DNA of 64,000 nt from Bacillus sp. OV166 (GTDB lineage: Bacteria > Bacillota > Bacilli > Bacillales > Cytobacillaceae). The translations under genes were made by a program, and so were the position numbers. The stretch is taken from contig NZ_FXWM01000001.1 in assembly GCF_900177675.1 (NCBI RefSeq), positions 5,713,001 to 5,777,000 of the forward strand, given 5' to 3'. The notes beneath the pieces are model-generated. The model searched no databases. It saw nothing but the letters and a program-made list of their open reading frames with translations, and was not told where the DNA came from. Below, one piece after another: positions 35,543 through 44,018 of the stretch; the stretch's first letter is position 1, and every line of letters starts with the position of its first letter.

Positions 35543-36577
35543 TTAATAAGATATGGCTCTCTTACTTTGGTTGCCCCATAATCTATTAAACTCCGCTTTG
35601 CTGATTTTGGCATTCTTTTCCCCTGTCCAGCAATCATTATAGTAATAATTAGATTGATCAAATCCTGTTAGCACCAATGCATGCACTGAAAAACCATGCA
35701 TTCGTGAAACCAAAACCACAACCGGTTTGTTATTTACTAATTGTTTTTCTATCGTTCCATTACTAGCACCCGTTAGGTTTTTGGCACTTCCAGCATAATT
35801 CTTTACTAGTCCCATTAAGGCAGGAGGGTAAATAGTCCATCCTGATTTTGTAAATGGATTCCCAACATAACCAAGGTTTGGATTACTTGAATGCCTTGGC
35901 ATTTTTTTCGCTAATGTGACTTTATCGACACGGACGCCTTTATACTGGAGCATCATTGTTACTGCCGTAATTTCACAACCGGTTGGCAGCTCTGGCCTTT
36001 GATTGATCAAGGGTACATTCAATTTTAGACTACTAACCTTTGTTGCGTGGTTCCCGTAAACCGTTTTTGCGTTATATTGATACCAAGAAAGAATACGTTG
36101 TGTTCCTTTTTCTCTTTGAGTAGCCTGTGTCACATACCCCATAGTATTTATGGTAAAGATATACTTAATATTTTTTGCATGGGCTCCATAAACGGTTCCA
36201 GGGTAATATTCATATCGAGACAGAATTCGTTGTGTTCCTTTTTCTCTTAAAACAGCCTTAGTTAATTTCCCATAGGCATCAATGTTGAAGATATACCTAA
36301 TATTATTTGCATGTTTTCCATAAACTGTATTTGGATAATACACATACTGATTAGTAACCTTTTGAGTCTTTTCATCGAGTCTTACAGCATTTACAATGTA
36401 TCCACCACTATTGATATTAAAAATATATCTAATTTTTTTTGAAGTGTTTACATTGCTATTTGGGTAAAATACTTCTATCTTTGTTGATTTTTTAACTGTA
36501 TCTGCATGTACATTACCGCCTAAAGAAGGGAAGATAAGTACAAGAATTAAAAAAGAAAGATATAATTTTTTATTCAT
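35543..36577 (-). CDS. Secreted C39-like peptidase with N-terminal repeats
   Basis: The 344-aa product has a signal peptide (cleavage near HADT), about three and a half 44-aa repeats (YPxTVYGxHAxxIxYIFxI) and a C-terminal C39-like papain-fold domain with catalytic Cys in LPTGCEI and His in GFSVHALVL. Substrates of this domain family outside bacteriocin exporters are largely unknown. AGGAG precedes the ATG. It lies 60 bases after a broken serine hydrolase gene, on the same strand. Confidence 0.85.
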   Translation of the reverse strand: MNKKLYLSFLILVLIFPSLGGNVHADTVKKSTKIEVFYPNSNVNTSKKIRYIFNINSGGYIVNAVRLDEKTQKVTNQYVYYPNTVYGKHANNIRYIFNIDAYGKLTKAVLREKGTQRILSRYEYYPGTVYGAHAKNIKYIFTINTMGYVTQATQREKGTQRILSWYQYNAKTVYGNHATKVSSLKLNVPLINQRPELPTGCEITAVTMMLQYKGVRVDKVTLAKKMPRHSSNPNLGYVGNPFTKSGWTIYPPALMGLVKNYAGSAKNLTGASNGTIEKQLVNNKPVVVLVSRMHGFSVHALVLTGFDQSNYYYNDCWTGEKNAKISKAEFNRLWGNQSKRAISY

Positions 36578-36637
36578 TATTATTTTCTCCTATTCTAACA
36601 TGACATTTTCTTAGATGATTTAATTAAAACGGTAAAC

Positions 36638-37661
36638 TTACTTGACAACACTTAGAGCCGTAATATATTTACTAGCTACATAACCAACTCTTCCGCCTAT
36701 ATCAATAACATAGTAGTCTTTTTCCTTTTTGAAAAAATAGTATTCTTGATATTTATTAATATAGCCAATTACCTTACCTGCAGTGGATTTGTCGACAATA
36801 GGTGCCTTTTCTCTCATTTTAATCATACCGGTTTTCGGCTGATTCGTGACCCAGCCGCTTTGTGCTTGCTTGATCAGCGCAATCACCGATTTCTTTTCGA
36901 TATAACCGGTTCCTTTACCAAATTTGATCCCATACCACGTGCCTTGATTCGAAACAATATGAAGGATTTGGTATTTCGTCAAGGTTCCAATTGCAGCTGT
37001 TTTTGACATACTTTGATAGATTGTCACATCTGCTTTACTCTTAAAATACTTGGCTGACTCCTTAGCTTGATGATTTTTATTCACAATGGCTGCCAGATCA
37101 GCAATTACCATCTGTGATTTCTCATAGGAAATACCTTTTGTCATAATCGCTAAAACAAAGGGAGTTTTGTCATAAACGATGGCCGCATCATTATAGATTT
37201 TTTCATTCGGGATCATCCCCACCTTGTGTGCGACGGCAACTCCCTTAATCCCACGTGGTATAGTAGTATTATAGACTGTCAGTTTCAAATAACCAATGAG
37301 TTCTTTGCCAAGCGGACTCTTCTCAGAAAATTGATAAAGTCTTTTCGCATAAATCGTTAAATCATTGGCAGCGGTTAAATTTCTTCCATTCGGATAAGCA
37401 TACTGACCACCAACGCTTTTCATATACTTGATAAAATTCCCCTGGCCCACTCGTTCCTTTAACATAATGAAGGCAATGCGTAACGGTCCCGCCAGATTTT
37501 TTTATGTAATTAGTTAGTTCAACAGATAACTTATTTGAAAAATCCTGATGCGCCGTTAATTCTGCTGCACTCGCATGTTTGCTCGGCATGATTACGGAAA
37601 ACAAAATAAATGCAATAAAAATTCCCTTTAAAAAATGTCCTGCCTTCAACTCTTTCCCCAT
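36638..37661 (-). pseudogene. Broken class-A beta-lactamase-like serine hydrolase
   Basis: Two out-of-frame pieces form one gene. The 5' piece (from about 37661) encodes a signal peptide and the start of the domain, ending near KKSGGTVT. The 3' piece resumes, in another frame, at IAFIMLKERVG and runs to 36638 with the rest of the beta-lactamase-like domain and two SH3-like wall-binding repeats. The region that should hold the SxxK and SDN motifs is gone, so there is an internal deletion as well as a frame change. The catalytic serine is lost; the product cannot be an active hydrolase. The start codon is uncertain (ATG 37661 abuts its RBS; TTG 37649 is an option). Confidence 0.75.
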
Positions 37662-38023
37662 CCTTTTCCAGATTTCAACTTTCTTAAATTTTACCAAAAT
37701 TAGCAATATATTAATATAGGTTTTGAGTAGAATCTCGTTGATTTCTATCCAAAAAAAGAGCAAAACTAAAAATCTATATTTTCTTGATTTTAGATAGGCT
37801 CTTCTTAAATAAACTTTTTTTCTAGTATATTGTCCCTGGGGAATTTTTGTTTAGCTACTCTATTTTGATGGATTACACTATTTCGTTAACAACAATACGT
37901 GAAAAAAGTTTTTCCATATTATCCAGTTAAAAATATGTAAGTTCTTCAAATAAATGTATTAAATTTCGATAATATCTGCTATTCTATACTATGGTTCAAA
38001 ATATCGTTTTGGAGGAAAACTAG

Positions 38024-38953
38024 ATGAGAGCTGAAAAGAATAAAAAGAAAAAGAAAACATGGCTCCGCGTAACTGGAATTGTTTTTTTACTACTAATAAT
38101 TGGAATCGGTGTTTACGCCTATTCAGTATATAGCTCATTAACAACTGCTGTCGAAACGATGCATCACCCTGTCGATCGAAAATCCGACAAACGTACCGAA
38201 GAAGTATCATTACAAGAAAAGGAGCCTTTCTCCGTATTGCTCTTGGGTGTGGACCAGCGTAAAGGCGATAAAGGTCGTTCTGACACCATGATTGTTTTGT
38301 CAGTGAATCCAAAACTAAATTCTGTAAAGATGTTAAGTATTCCACGTGATACCCGAACAGAAATAGTTGGTAAAGGCACCGAGGATAAAATCAACCATGC
38401 TTATGCATTCGGCAACGAAGAAATGGCGATGAACACGGTTGAAAATTTCTTAGACATTCCCATTGATTATTTTGTAAAAATAAACATGGAAGGCTTTGAG
38501 GATATTGTCGATGCAGTTGGCGGCATAACGGTAAACAATGATTTAGACTTTTCTCAAGACGGTTACCATTTTCCAAAGGGACAGGTAACTTTGAATGGCA
38601 AAAAGGCATTAGCCTATACTCGGATGAGACATGAAGATCCTCGTGGTGATTTTGGACGCCAATTACGTCAGCGTGAAATCATTCAAGGAGTTTTAAGAGA
38701 AGGTGCGAGCCTGTCATCGCTTACTAAATATCAAAGTATTTTTACAGCTCTTGGCAATAATGTGAGAACAAATCTTACATTTGATCAAATGATGGATATT
38801 CAAAAGAATTACCGTAGTGCGGCTGGTAACGTTCAGCAAATGACAATAAAAGGCGGCGGGACGAAAATTAACGGAATCTATTACTTCATCGTTCCGCAAG
38901 AAGAAAAACAACGGATTCAAAGTGAACTGAAAACACAACTAGATATAAAATAG
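38024..38953 (+). CDS. LytR-CpsA-Psr ligase (TagU/LytR-like)
   Basis: The 309-aa product has a Lys-rich N-terminus, one membrane anchor (about 15-33) and an LCP domain with LLLGVDQRKGDKGRSDT, SIPRDTRTE, DKINHAYAFG and YTRMRHEDPRGDFGR, very like B. subtilis TagU (306 aa). It attaches wall teichoic acid or other anionic polymers to peptidoglycan. TTGGAGG precedes the ATG and a strong terminator follows. Confidence 0.93.
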   Translation: MRAEKNKKKKKTWLRVTGIVFLLLIIGIGVYAYSVYSSLTTAVETMHHPVDRKSDKRTEEVSLQEKEPFSVLLLGVDQRKGDKGRSDTMIVLSVNPKLNSVKMLSIPRDTRTEIVGKGTEDKINHAYAFGNEEMAMNTVENFLDIPIDYFVKINMEGFEDIVDAVGGITVNNDLDFSQDGYHFPKGQVTLNGKKALAYTRMRHEDPRGDFGRQLRQREIIQGVLREGASLSSLTKYQSIFTALGNNVRTNLTFDQMMDIQKNYRSAAGNVQQMTIKGGGTKINGIYYFIVPQEEKQRIQSELKTQLDIK

Positions 38954-38998
38954 CAAAAAACCTCTGCCGAGATAATAATTGGCAGAGGTTTTTTTTTG
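38954..38998 (+). terminator. Terminator of the tagU-like gene
   Basis: AAAACCTCTGCC and GGCAGAGGTTTT form a perfect stem with a 12-base loop and a nine-T run. Confidence 0.92.
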
Positions 38999-39076
38999 CT
39001 ATTTAATAATTCACCCGAATCGAAACACAAAGGCACAAATTATATTAAAATGAACCTCCTTGCCTTCATCGTCCGT

Positions 39077-39124
39077 CACCCGCGGACAAATTAGGAGTTT
39101 TGTCCACGGGTGGTGCCTGACACC
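39077..39124. repeat. GC-rich inverted repeat followed by GGTGCCTGACACC
   Basis: CACCCGCGGACAAA and TTTTGTCCACGGGTG pair (one mismatch, 7-base loop) and run directly into GGTGCCTGACACC (39112-39124). The block looks inserted in an AT-rich gap and resembles dispersed elements of Bacillus genomes. Confidence 0.6.
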
Positions 39125-39172
39125 TTATTATCACGGTTTTGTCATGAAACTAGTAAGCTATTGAAATATTTG

Positions 39173-39189
39173 TGTAATATTATTGTGGT
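39173..39189 (+). promoter_or_regulatory. Possible WalR (YycF) binding site
   Basis: TGTAAT-N5-TGTGGT resembles the WalR direct repeat TGTWAH-N5-TGTWAH (first half perfect, second 4/6), just upstream of a TATAAC -10-like element at 39198. B. subtilis yocH, a related LysM-3D gene, is a known WalR target. Confidence 0.4.
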
Positions 39190-39224
39190 AACTTTTATAT
39201 AACAGAAGGAAGGGGTTTTCAGTT

Positions 39225-39800
39225 ATGAAGAAATTCCTAGTCATGTGTAGTTTGGCAGGTATATTATTATTCGGAAGTAGCAACGGCGCATCAGCAGCAT
39301 CCAATACATATAAAGTTAAGAGTGGCGATTCGCTTTATCGTATTGCAAAAACATATAAAATCTCCGTGAACACATTAAAACAATGGAATAAACTTAAATC
39401 AAATACTATTCACCCGAATCAAATATTAAAGATTACTAATGTACCAGCTAGTAAACCGGTTGTTAAGAAAGCCAGCACTAGTGCAAGTAAAGCACCGAAG
39501 TTAAAGGTAGTTAAGACTTTAACAGTTAGTGCAACTGCCTATACAGCGAATTGTAAACGATGCTCTGGCATCACAGCTATCGGATTAAATCTAAAGAAAA
39601 ATCCAAACCAAAAGGTAATCTCTGTAGACCCGAAAGTAATTAAGCTCGGAACAAAGGTCTATGTTGAAGGTTATGGTTATGCAGTTGCCGGCGACACTGG
39701 CGGTGCCATTAAAGGGAAAAAAATTGATATTTTCGTTCCTTCTCATAAAAGTGCGATTCAATGGGGTAGGAAAACAGTGAAAGTACAAATATTAAAATAA
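39225..39800 (+). CDS. LysM and 3D-domain cell wall protein (YocH-like)
   Basis: The 191-aa product has a signal peptide (cleaved near ASAAS), one LysM domain (about 27-72, YKVKSGDSLYRIAK), a Lys/Ser-rich linker and a C-terminal 3D domain with the conserved aspartates in SVDPKVIKLGT, AGDTGGAIKG and KIDIF. Proteins of this type bind peptidoglycan and act as muralytic enzymes or their stationary-phase relatives. AGGAAGGGG precedes the ATG. Confidence 0.92.
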   Translation: MKKFLVMCSLAGILLFGSSNGASAASNTYKVKSGDSLYRIAKTYKISVNTLKQWNKLKSNTIHPNQILKITNVPASKPVVKKASTSASKAPKLKVVKTLTVSATAYTANCKRCSGITAIGLNLKKNPNQKVISVDPKVIKLGTKVYVEGYGYAVAGDTGGAIKGKKIDIFVPSHKSAIQWGRKTVKVQILK

Positions 39801-39842
39801 GCAAAGTCCCAAGTGAGTTTATTCACTTGGGACTTTGCTTAT
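39800..39842. terminator. Bidirectional terminator between LysM-3D and L,D-transpeptidase genes
   Basis: A long stem (AGCAAAGTCCCAAGTGA with its complement) and 5-base loop lies between the two convergent genes; T-rich on both sides. Confidence 0.9.
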
Positions 39843-39862
39843 TTTAATTTAAATGTTAAAAC

Positions 39863-41266
39863 TTAAGGCAATATTGGTTCTGTCATTGGTTCTGCTATTT
39901 CAATAATAAACACTATAGTTGTCTTGTTGCCGGCCGCATCAGTTACCACTAATGTATGTGTTCCCTCAGCACTAACAACTGTTCCTGTTTTCGTTGCTAC
40001 TCCATCCAATGTTGCTGTTCCTTCATTAAAAGAGATCTTTACATCTTGGCTGTAGCTTTCGTTATTACTTACTCCGCTAACCACTGGTGCTGTTTTATCA
40101 ATTGTAAACACAACTGTTCTCTTATTGCCAACAGCATCAGCTATCGTAACTCTGTGTGTTCCTTCTGAAGTAACAGCCTTTCCTGTTTTCACTCGATTTC
40201 CATCTAACCACGCTGTTCCTTCTTTAAAGGAGATGGTAATATCCTTGTTGTAGAATGCGTTATTACTTACTCCACTCACTACTGGCGCCGTTCTATCAAT
40301 CGTAAAAACAACAATTGTTTTGTTGCCAGCCGCATCAGTTAACACGACTGTGTGTTTTCCTTCTGCTTTCACAACGGTTTTTGTTTTCACTGACTTTTTA
40401 TCAATTGTCGCTTTTCCTTCTTTAAAGGAGATCGTAACATCCTTGTTGTAAACTCGGTTATTACTTACTCCGCTAACCACTGGCGCTGTTCTGTCCAGCA
40501 CAACTACCGTTTTAGCTTTGCTTATATTTCCAGATTTATCTTTAGCAGTAAAAGATAATTTTAGACCAGCCTTTTGTTTCGGAATCTTGACCTTAAATGT
40601 TCCTTTGGAATCCGCAGGTTTTGCTGTATACCTTTTTGACCCAATCGCAACAGTGACTGTTGCTCCTATTTCTGTTTTACCAGATATTTCAATTGTTTTG
40701 TCTGAAACAGTATAAACCGTTGGAACGGCAGGAGCTTTGATGTCAATATTTTTGTAATATGGTGCGGCTAACTGATTAAAGCTTTTTTTCGAGGAAACAA
40801 TCATTACTTTCGTCCTTGTCTTTACCTTACTGAACAATTCTCTTACCTCTTTATTATGCATCCGGATACATCCACCAGAGACATATTTTCCAATCGAACT
40901 TTCATTATTATTACCATGTATTGCGTACGGATATCCGCCATTCTCTTTTTTACTTAAACCCATCCAGCGGTTTCCTAATGGATTACGCGGATCGCCGCCA
41001 GCAATATGTTTTTTATAGTAAGGTCTGTTTACAATTTTTTCTCTTATGTAAAAAGTTCCTTCCGGGGTGAGTCTTGAAGTTCTTCCTGTTGCCACCCTGT
41101 ATGTTTTTATTAATTTACCATTCTCGTAAAATGCGAGTTTATTAACCTTTTTGTTAATAATAATTAGTTGTTTCTTAGTTGTACTAGCCTCAGCCTCTTG
41201 GGCGTTGGGAAAAACTGAAAATCCCAAGCATAAAATAATAAATCCAATCAGAAAACGTTTAAACAC
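39863..41266 (-). CDS. Secreted L,D-transpeptidase (YkuD) with Ig-like repeats
   Basis: The 467-aa product has a signal peptide, a YkuD domain (about 33-160) with the catalytic HGNNNESS and SGGCIRM motifs, an Ig-like segment and three nearly identical 64-aa repeats (TAPVVSGVSNN start, DAAGNKTxVVF end). It should make 3-3 cross-links or attach proteins in the wall. It starts at GTG (41264-41266) behind AGGGGGA. The repeats are similar enough at DNA level to vary in number between strains. Confidence 0.93.
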   Translation of the reverse strand: MFKRFLIGFIILCLGFSVFPNAQEAEASTTKKQLIIINKKVNKLAFYENGKLIKTYRVATGRTSRLTPEGTFYIREKIVNRPYYKKHIAGGDPRNPLGNRWMGLSKKENGGYPYAIHGNNNESSIGKYVSGGCIRMHNKEVRELFSKVKTRTKVMIVSSKKSFNQLAAPYYKNIDIKAPAVPTVYTVSDKTIEISGKTEIGATVTVAIGSKRYTAKPADSKGTFKVKIPKQKAGLKLSFTAKDKSGNISKAKTVVVLDRTAPVVSGVSNNRVYNKDVTISFKEGKATIDKKSVKTKTVVKAEGKHTVVLTDAAGNKTIVVFTIDRTAPVVSGVSNNAFYNKDITISFKEGTAWLDGNRVKTGKAVTSEGTHRVTIADAVGNKRTVVFTIDKTAPVVSGVSNNESYSQDVKISFNEGTATLDGVATKTGTVVSAEGTHTLVVTDAAGNKTTIVFIIEIAEPMTEPILP

Positions 41267-41622
41267 AAGTACATCCCCCTTATAATTACCATTAATTACT
41301 ACGATACCATAATTAATGTTTTAATAGGAAAGATTAACTAGATATATATTTCGGCAATTTTTTACAAACTTCTCACATCATCAAAATACAAAATTCACCA
41401 TAAAAAAATAAGAAGATCCATTGAATCATGGCGACTGACACCACAACGACACCAATAACACAAATAACGTCATTTCTCGGGAAATACCACCAATTATTTT
41501 GGGGTTGACAGGCATTGTTTACTTTATGTAGAAAAATTGGAGAAAATATGGATTTATTGTCGCTTTTTGTAGTAGGATATTAATAGTTTCAAATCAATCT
41601 AGGATCATTGGAGGGCCGCAAG
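41267..41622. other. Intergenic region
   Basis: About 350 bases between divergent genes. I see no gene or strong hairpin; it should hold promoters for both sides. A TTGACA lies at about 41504 on the plus strand without a clear -10. Confidence 0.4.
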
Positions 41623-42231
41623 ATGCTGACTACCGCCCAACAAAAAGTGAAGCAGGAGCTTGAAGAGCTGCAGATTAACGCCCTTGTCCATCACAACGAG
41701 AAAACTGTTATTCCCCGTAAAAGCCATTCTCTTAAAAAGTGGATGTTTATGATCATCTCAATTCTCGTGTTGATTGTAGCCTGTTCTCTATTAATAAAAG
41801 GCTATTGGACTCAAGAACAGACACAACTAGTCTCCTATTTGACGACAGTGAATGACTATAATGAACAAAGTGAAAAAATACTTAATGACTTCCTCAATGA
41901 AAAGATTGACAATATAGAGCAAGGGAAAGCAAAGCAAATAGATCTTATATCTAAAGTAACAAACTTAAAGACCTCAACTAGCTTTCATGAACACCAACAA
42001 GATTTAATTTCTGTCATCGAACACCGTCTAGACATGATGACGAACCTTGAGGACCCAAAACATTCAGAACAACAATTAAATAAATATTTAATCGAACTCA
42101 GTGTGAAGCAGGAAATAGCTGCAGAAAGTCTTACCAAAGGTTTTGAGAAAGAAAAGATTAAGTACATACTAAGAGAAAATGGAACCATCCAGTACTGGAT
42201 AAAATCAAAATCTTATGATGTTGAAAAATGA
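41623..42231 (+). CDS. Membrane-anchored hypothetical protein (202 aa)
   Basis: The product has a basic cytoplasmic N-terminus of about 38 residues, one membrane helix (about 40-60) and a long helical extracytoplasmic part. No family recognised. GGAGGG lies six bases before the ATG at 41623; an upstream in-frame TTG at 41608 overlaps that site. A bidirectional terminator follows. Confidence 0.65.
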   Translation: MLTTAQQKVKQELEELQINALVHHNEKTVIPRKSHSLKKWMFMIISILVLIVACSLLIKGYWTQEQTQLVSYLTTVNDYNEQSEKILNDFLNEKIDNIEQGKAKQIDLISKVTNLKTSTSFHEHQQDLISVIEHRLDMMTNLEDPKHSEQQLNKYLIELSVKQEIAAESLTKGFEKEKIKYILRENGTIQYWIKSKSYDVEK

Positions 42232-42270
42232 CAAAAAGAGGTTGCGGGCTCACCCGGCAACCTCTTTCCT
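42232..42270. terminator. Bidirectional terminator
   Basis: AAAGAGGTTGC and GCAACCTCTTT stem (11 bp) between the convergent 202-aa and CPBP genes. Confidence 0.85.
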
Positions 42271-42271
42271 T

Positions 42272-43198
42272 TTATTCTACGCTTTGCGTCAATTCTGCGA
42301 TTTGACCTTCCTGAACCATCGCCAACTGGCTCATTAATCGTTTTTGGTGTATTTTTTCTAAAATAAAGAGACTCAAGTGAATAATTAAAACACCAAGGGT
42401 GAAATATTCGACCGCATAATCGATATAGTACCATGAAAGAGTTGCTGTGATATCGTATAAAGCATGGACAATAACGGTTAGCCAAAGGTTCCGGGTCCAT
42501 AATAGGATAATTCCAAACATCAAGCCCATATTTGCGAAGGTTACAATCGCCCCAATTCGGATTGCCCATGGCTGCTCCGTATCGAGCGTATGGTCTATGC
42601 CGAAAAGAATAGAGGTGATAAACAGCGCCGCCATTAGAAAAACATCTCTTGAGCCACTCTCCCAACGCCGCGGAAACAACTTTTTACATACCACAAGCAG
42701 TAGAATTATATAAGCCAGCCGCCAAACCTCTTCCAGGCCAGCTAGTGTGTCGTTATATAAATCATATCCAATTGTATCTACCTTTTCAAAAATGGACCAG
42801 TTTGGATCATCCGGAAGGCCAGCATCCACTCCATCTTCCACATCAAAGGCTTGCGACTCCGTATAGTCTTGAACATATTGATCATAATCCTTATTAAAAT
42901 CCTCAAATGTGATACTAGAGTACACATTAACAATCGTACTCCCAAAGAAGAAAATGAGAAAAGCACCCGTGAATTGAAGCATGATCTGGCGCGGACTTTT
43001 CTGATGACCCTGCTGACTCCCCAGTCTCCGGTAAATCTTCCAACCGATAAAAAAGGAGGACACCATGACGGCATCATATAAGGTACTGGCCATAGAACTG
43101 TAACGAGTAAGATAAAGAAGAACCTCTGCCCCGATGGTTACAATGATCATTGAAAATAGCAGCTTTTTTGAAATCGGTTTTGTTAAATTCGTTATCAT
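42272..43198 (-). CDS. CPBP family intramembrane metalloprotease
   Basis: The 308-aa polytopic product has the CPBP (Abi/Rce1-like) motifs: EEVWR (glutamate pair plus Arg), FGIDH (FxxxH) and VHALYD. Such proteases cut membrane proteins or mature peptides; in firmicutes some confer bacteriocin immunity. Several ATGs lie close together; the one at 43198 has GGGG nine bases upstream and is preferred to those at 43207 and 43204. A tiny membrane-peptide frame lies just upstream. Confidence 0.85.
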   Translation of the reverse strand: MITNLTKPISKKLLFSMIIVTIGAEVLLYLTRYSSMASTLYDAVMVSSFFIGWKIYRRLGSQQGHQKSPRQIMLQFTGAFLIFFFGSTIVNVYSSITFEDFNKDYDQYVQDYTESQAFDVEDGVDAGLPDDPNWSIFEKVDTIGYDLYNDTLAGLEEVWRLAYIILLLVVCKKLFPRRWESGSRDVFLMAALFITSILFGIDHTLDTEQPWAIRIGAIVTFANMGLMFGIILLWTRNLWLTVIVHALYDITATLSWYYIDYAVEYFTLGVLIIHLSLFILEKIHQKRLMSQLAMVQEGQIAELTQSVE

Positions 43199-43246
43199 TC
43201 TCATCATCCCCTACCTGAAAAATTTGGCGGAGAAATCCGTTTCCCC

Positions 43247-43342
43247 TTACCTGCCTAATATCTTTACTGCAATGATCCCGAACGCATTAAAAAAAAGCAG
43301 GAAAAAGAAACAAGCAATCGTCCACTTCCATTTTCTCGTCAC
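43247..43342 (-). CDS. Small single-helix membrane peptide (31 aa), candidate
   Basis: A GTG (43340-43342) preceded by AGAGGGG at eight bases opens a 31-aa frame: a basic N-terminus (MTRKWKW), one hydrophobic helix and a short basic tail ending in LGR. It ends 48 bases before the CPBP protease start on the same strand, so it could be a partner or substrate of the protease. Size alone makes it uncertain. Confidence 0.45.
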   Translation of the reverse strand: MTRKWKWTIACFFFLLFFNAFGIIAVKILGR

Positions 43343-43626
43343 GAAATGATCCCCTCTTTTTCAAAAAAAATATATTAGTAATAATTTAACATATTGGTAG
43401 GTAAATATCACGAAAATAATGATTCCTTTTTATTACCATAAATAATTTACCGATAGTCTTCTATTCCAAACGGTCGAAACATATATTTAATAAAAATAAA
43501 GAGTTTGATAGAGTCTCAAAAACCAATCAAGCTTTTCCTTTTAAAATTTACAAAAAGCTATTTCCAATTTACACTCATTTATATAAAAATTTACAATTAA
43601 TAATTACGAGATAGGAGATTGTTACT
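43343..43626. other. Intergenic region
   Basis: AT-rich gap of about 280 bases between divergent genes. It must carry promoters for both; none stands out. No other gene seen. Confidence 0.35.
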
Positions 43627-43926
43627 ATGAGACGTCTTTTTTCGATCCTTGTTTTAATCGCTGTGATTTTTATTCTATCAGCCACAAATCCTGAGCGCTC
43701 TGCCTATATCGACTGGGCCAATCACAAAACAATGGATAAATCATCGAGTCTGATAGAAAAGGGATTATTATCTGTAGCTGGGAAATCCATTTTTGATGCA
43801 GGAACAACGCAAAAGGATTATTTTATTTTCTCCATCTACAAAACCGATTTTTCCAAAGTAGGCCTGGGAAAAGTCACATCGATTGGCATCTTCAATAAAT
43901 TCATTACAATCTCGAGTAAAGAATAA
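43627..43926 (+). CDS. DUF4359 family secreted or membrane-anchored protein
   Basis: The 99-aa product has an N-terminal hydrophobic signal/anchor and the family features NPxxxxY near its start and KDYFIFSIYKTD ... GIFNKFI near its end. Function of the family is not known to me. TAGGAG precedes the ATG, and a terminator follows at once. Confidence 0.75.
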   Translation: MRRLFSILVLIAVIFILSATNPERSAYIDWANHKTMDKSSSLIEKGLLSVAGKSIFDAGTTQKDYFIFSIYKTDFSKVGLGKVTSIGIFNKFITISSKE

Positions 43927-43938
43927 TCGATAGTCAAA

Positions 43939-43972
43939 AGCCGGTCTCTTTAGGGACTGGCTCATTTTTTTT
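43939..43972 (+). terminator. Terminator of the DUF4359 gene
   Basis: AGCCGGTC/GACTGGCT stem (one G-U pair) followed by a run of eight T. Confidence 0.8.
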
Positions 43973-44011
43973 AAAAGGACCAAACATCAGCAAAAGCCCT
44001 TGTTTGGTCCT
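43969..44011 (-). terminator. Terminator of the divergent accessory operon
   Basis: AGGACCAAACA and TGTTTGGTCCT form an 11-bp perfect stem just after the stop of the 593-aa gene; T-rich on the minus strand. Confidence 0.85.
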
Positions 44012-44018
44012 CTTTCAT

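Noticed and set aside
37754..37806. Long imperfect inverted repeat upstream of the tagU-like gene
   Set aside because: Arms are short and A/T-rich with long loops; not distinguishable from background.
42213..42665. 150-aa minus-strand frame inside the CPBP gene
   Set aside because: Out-of-frame shadow; the overlapping frame has the protease motifs and RBS.
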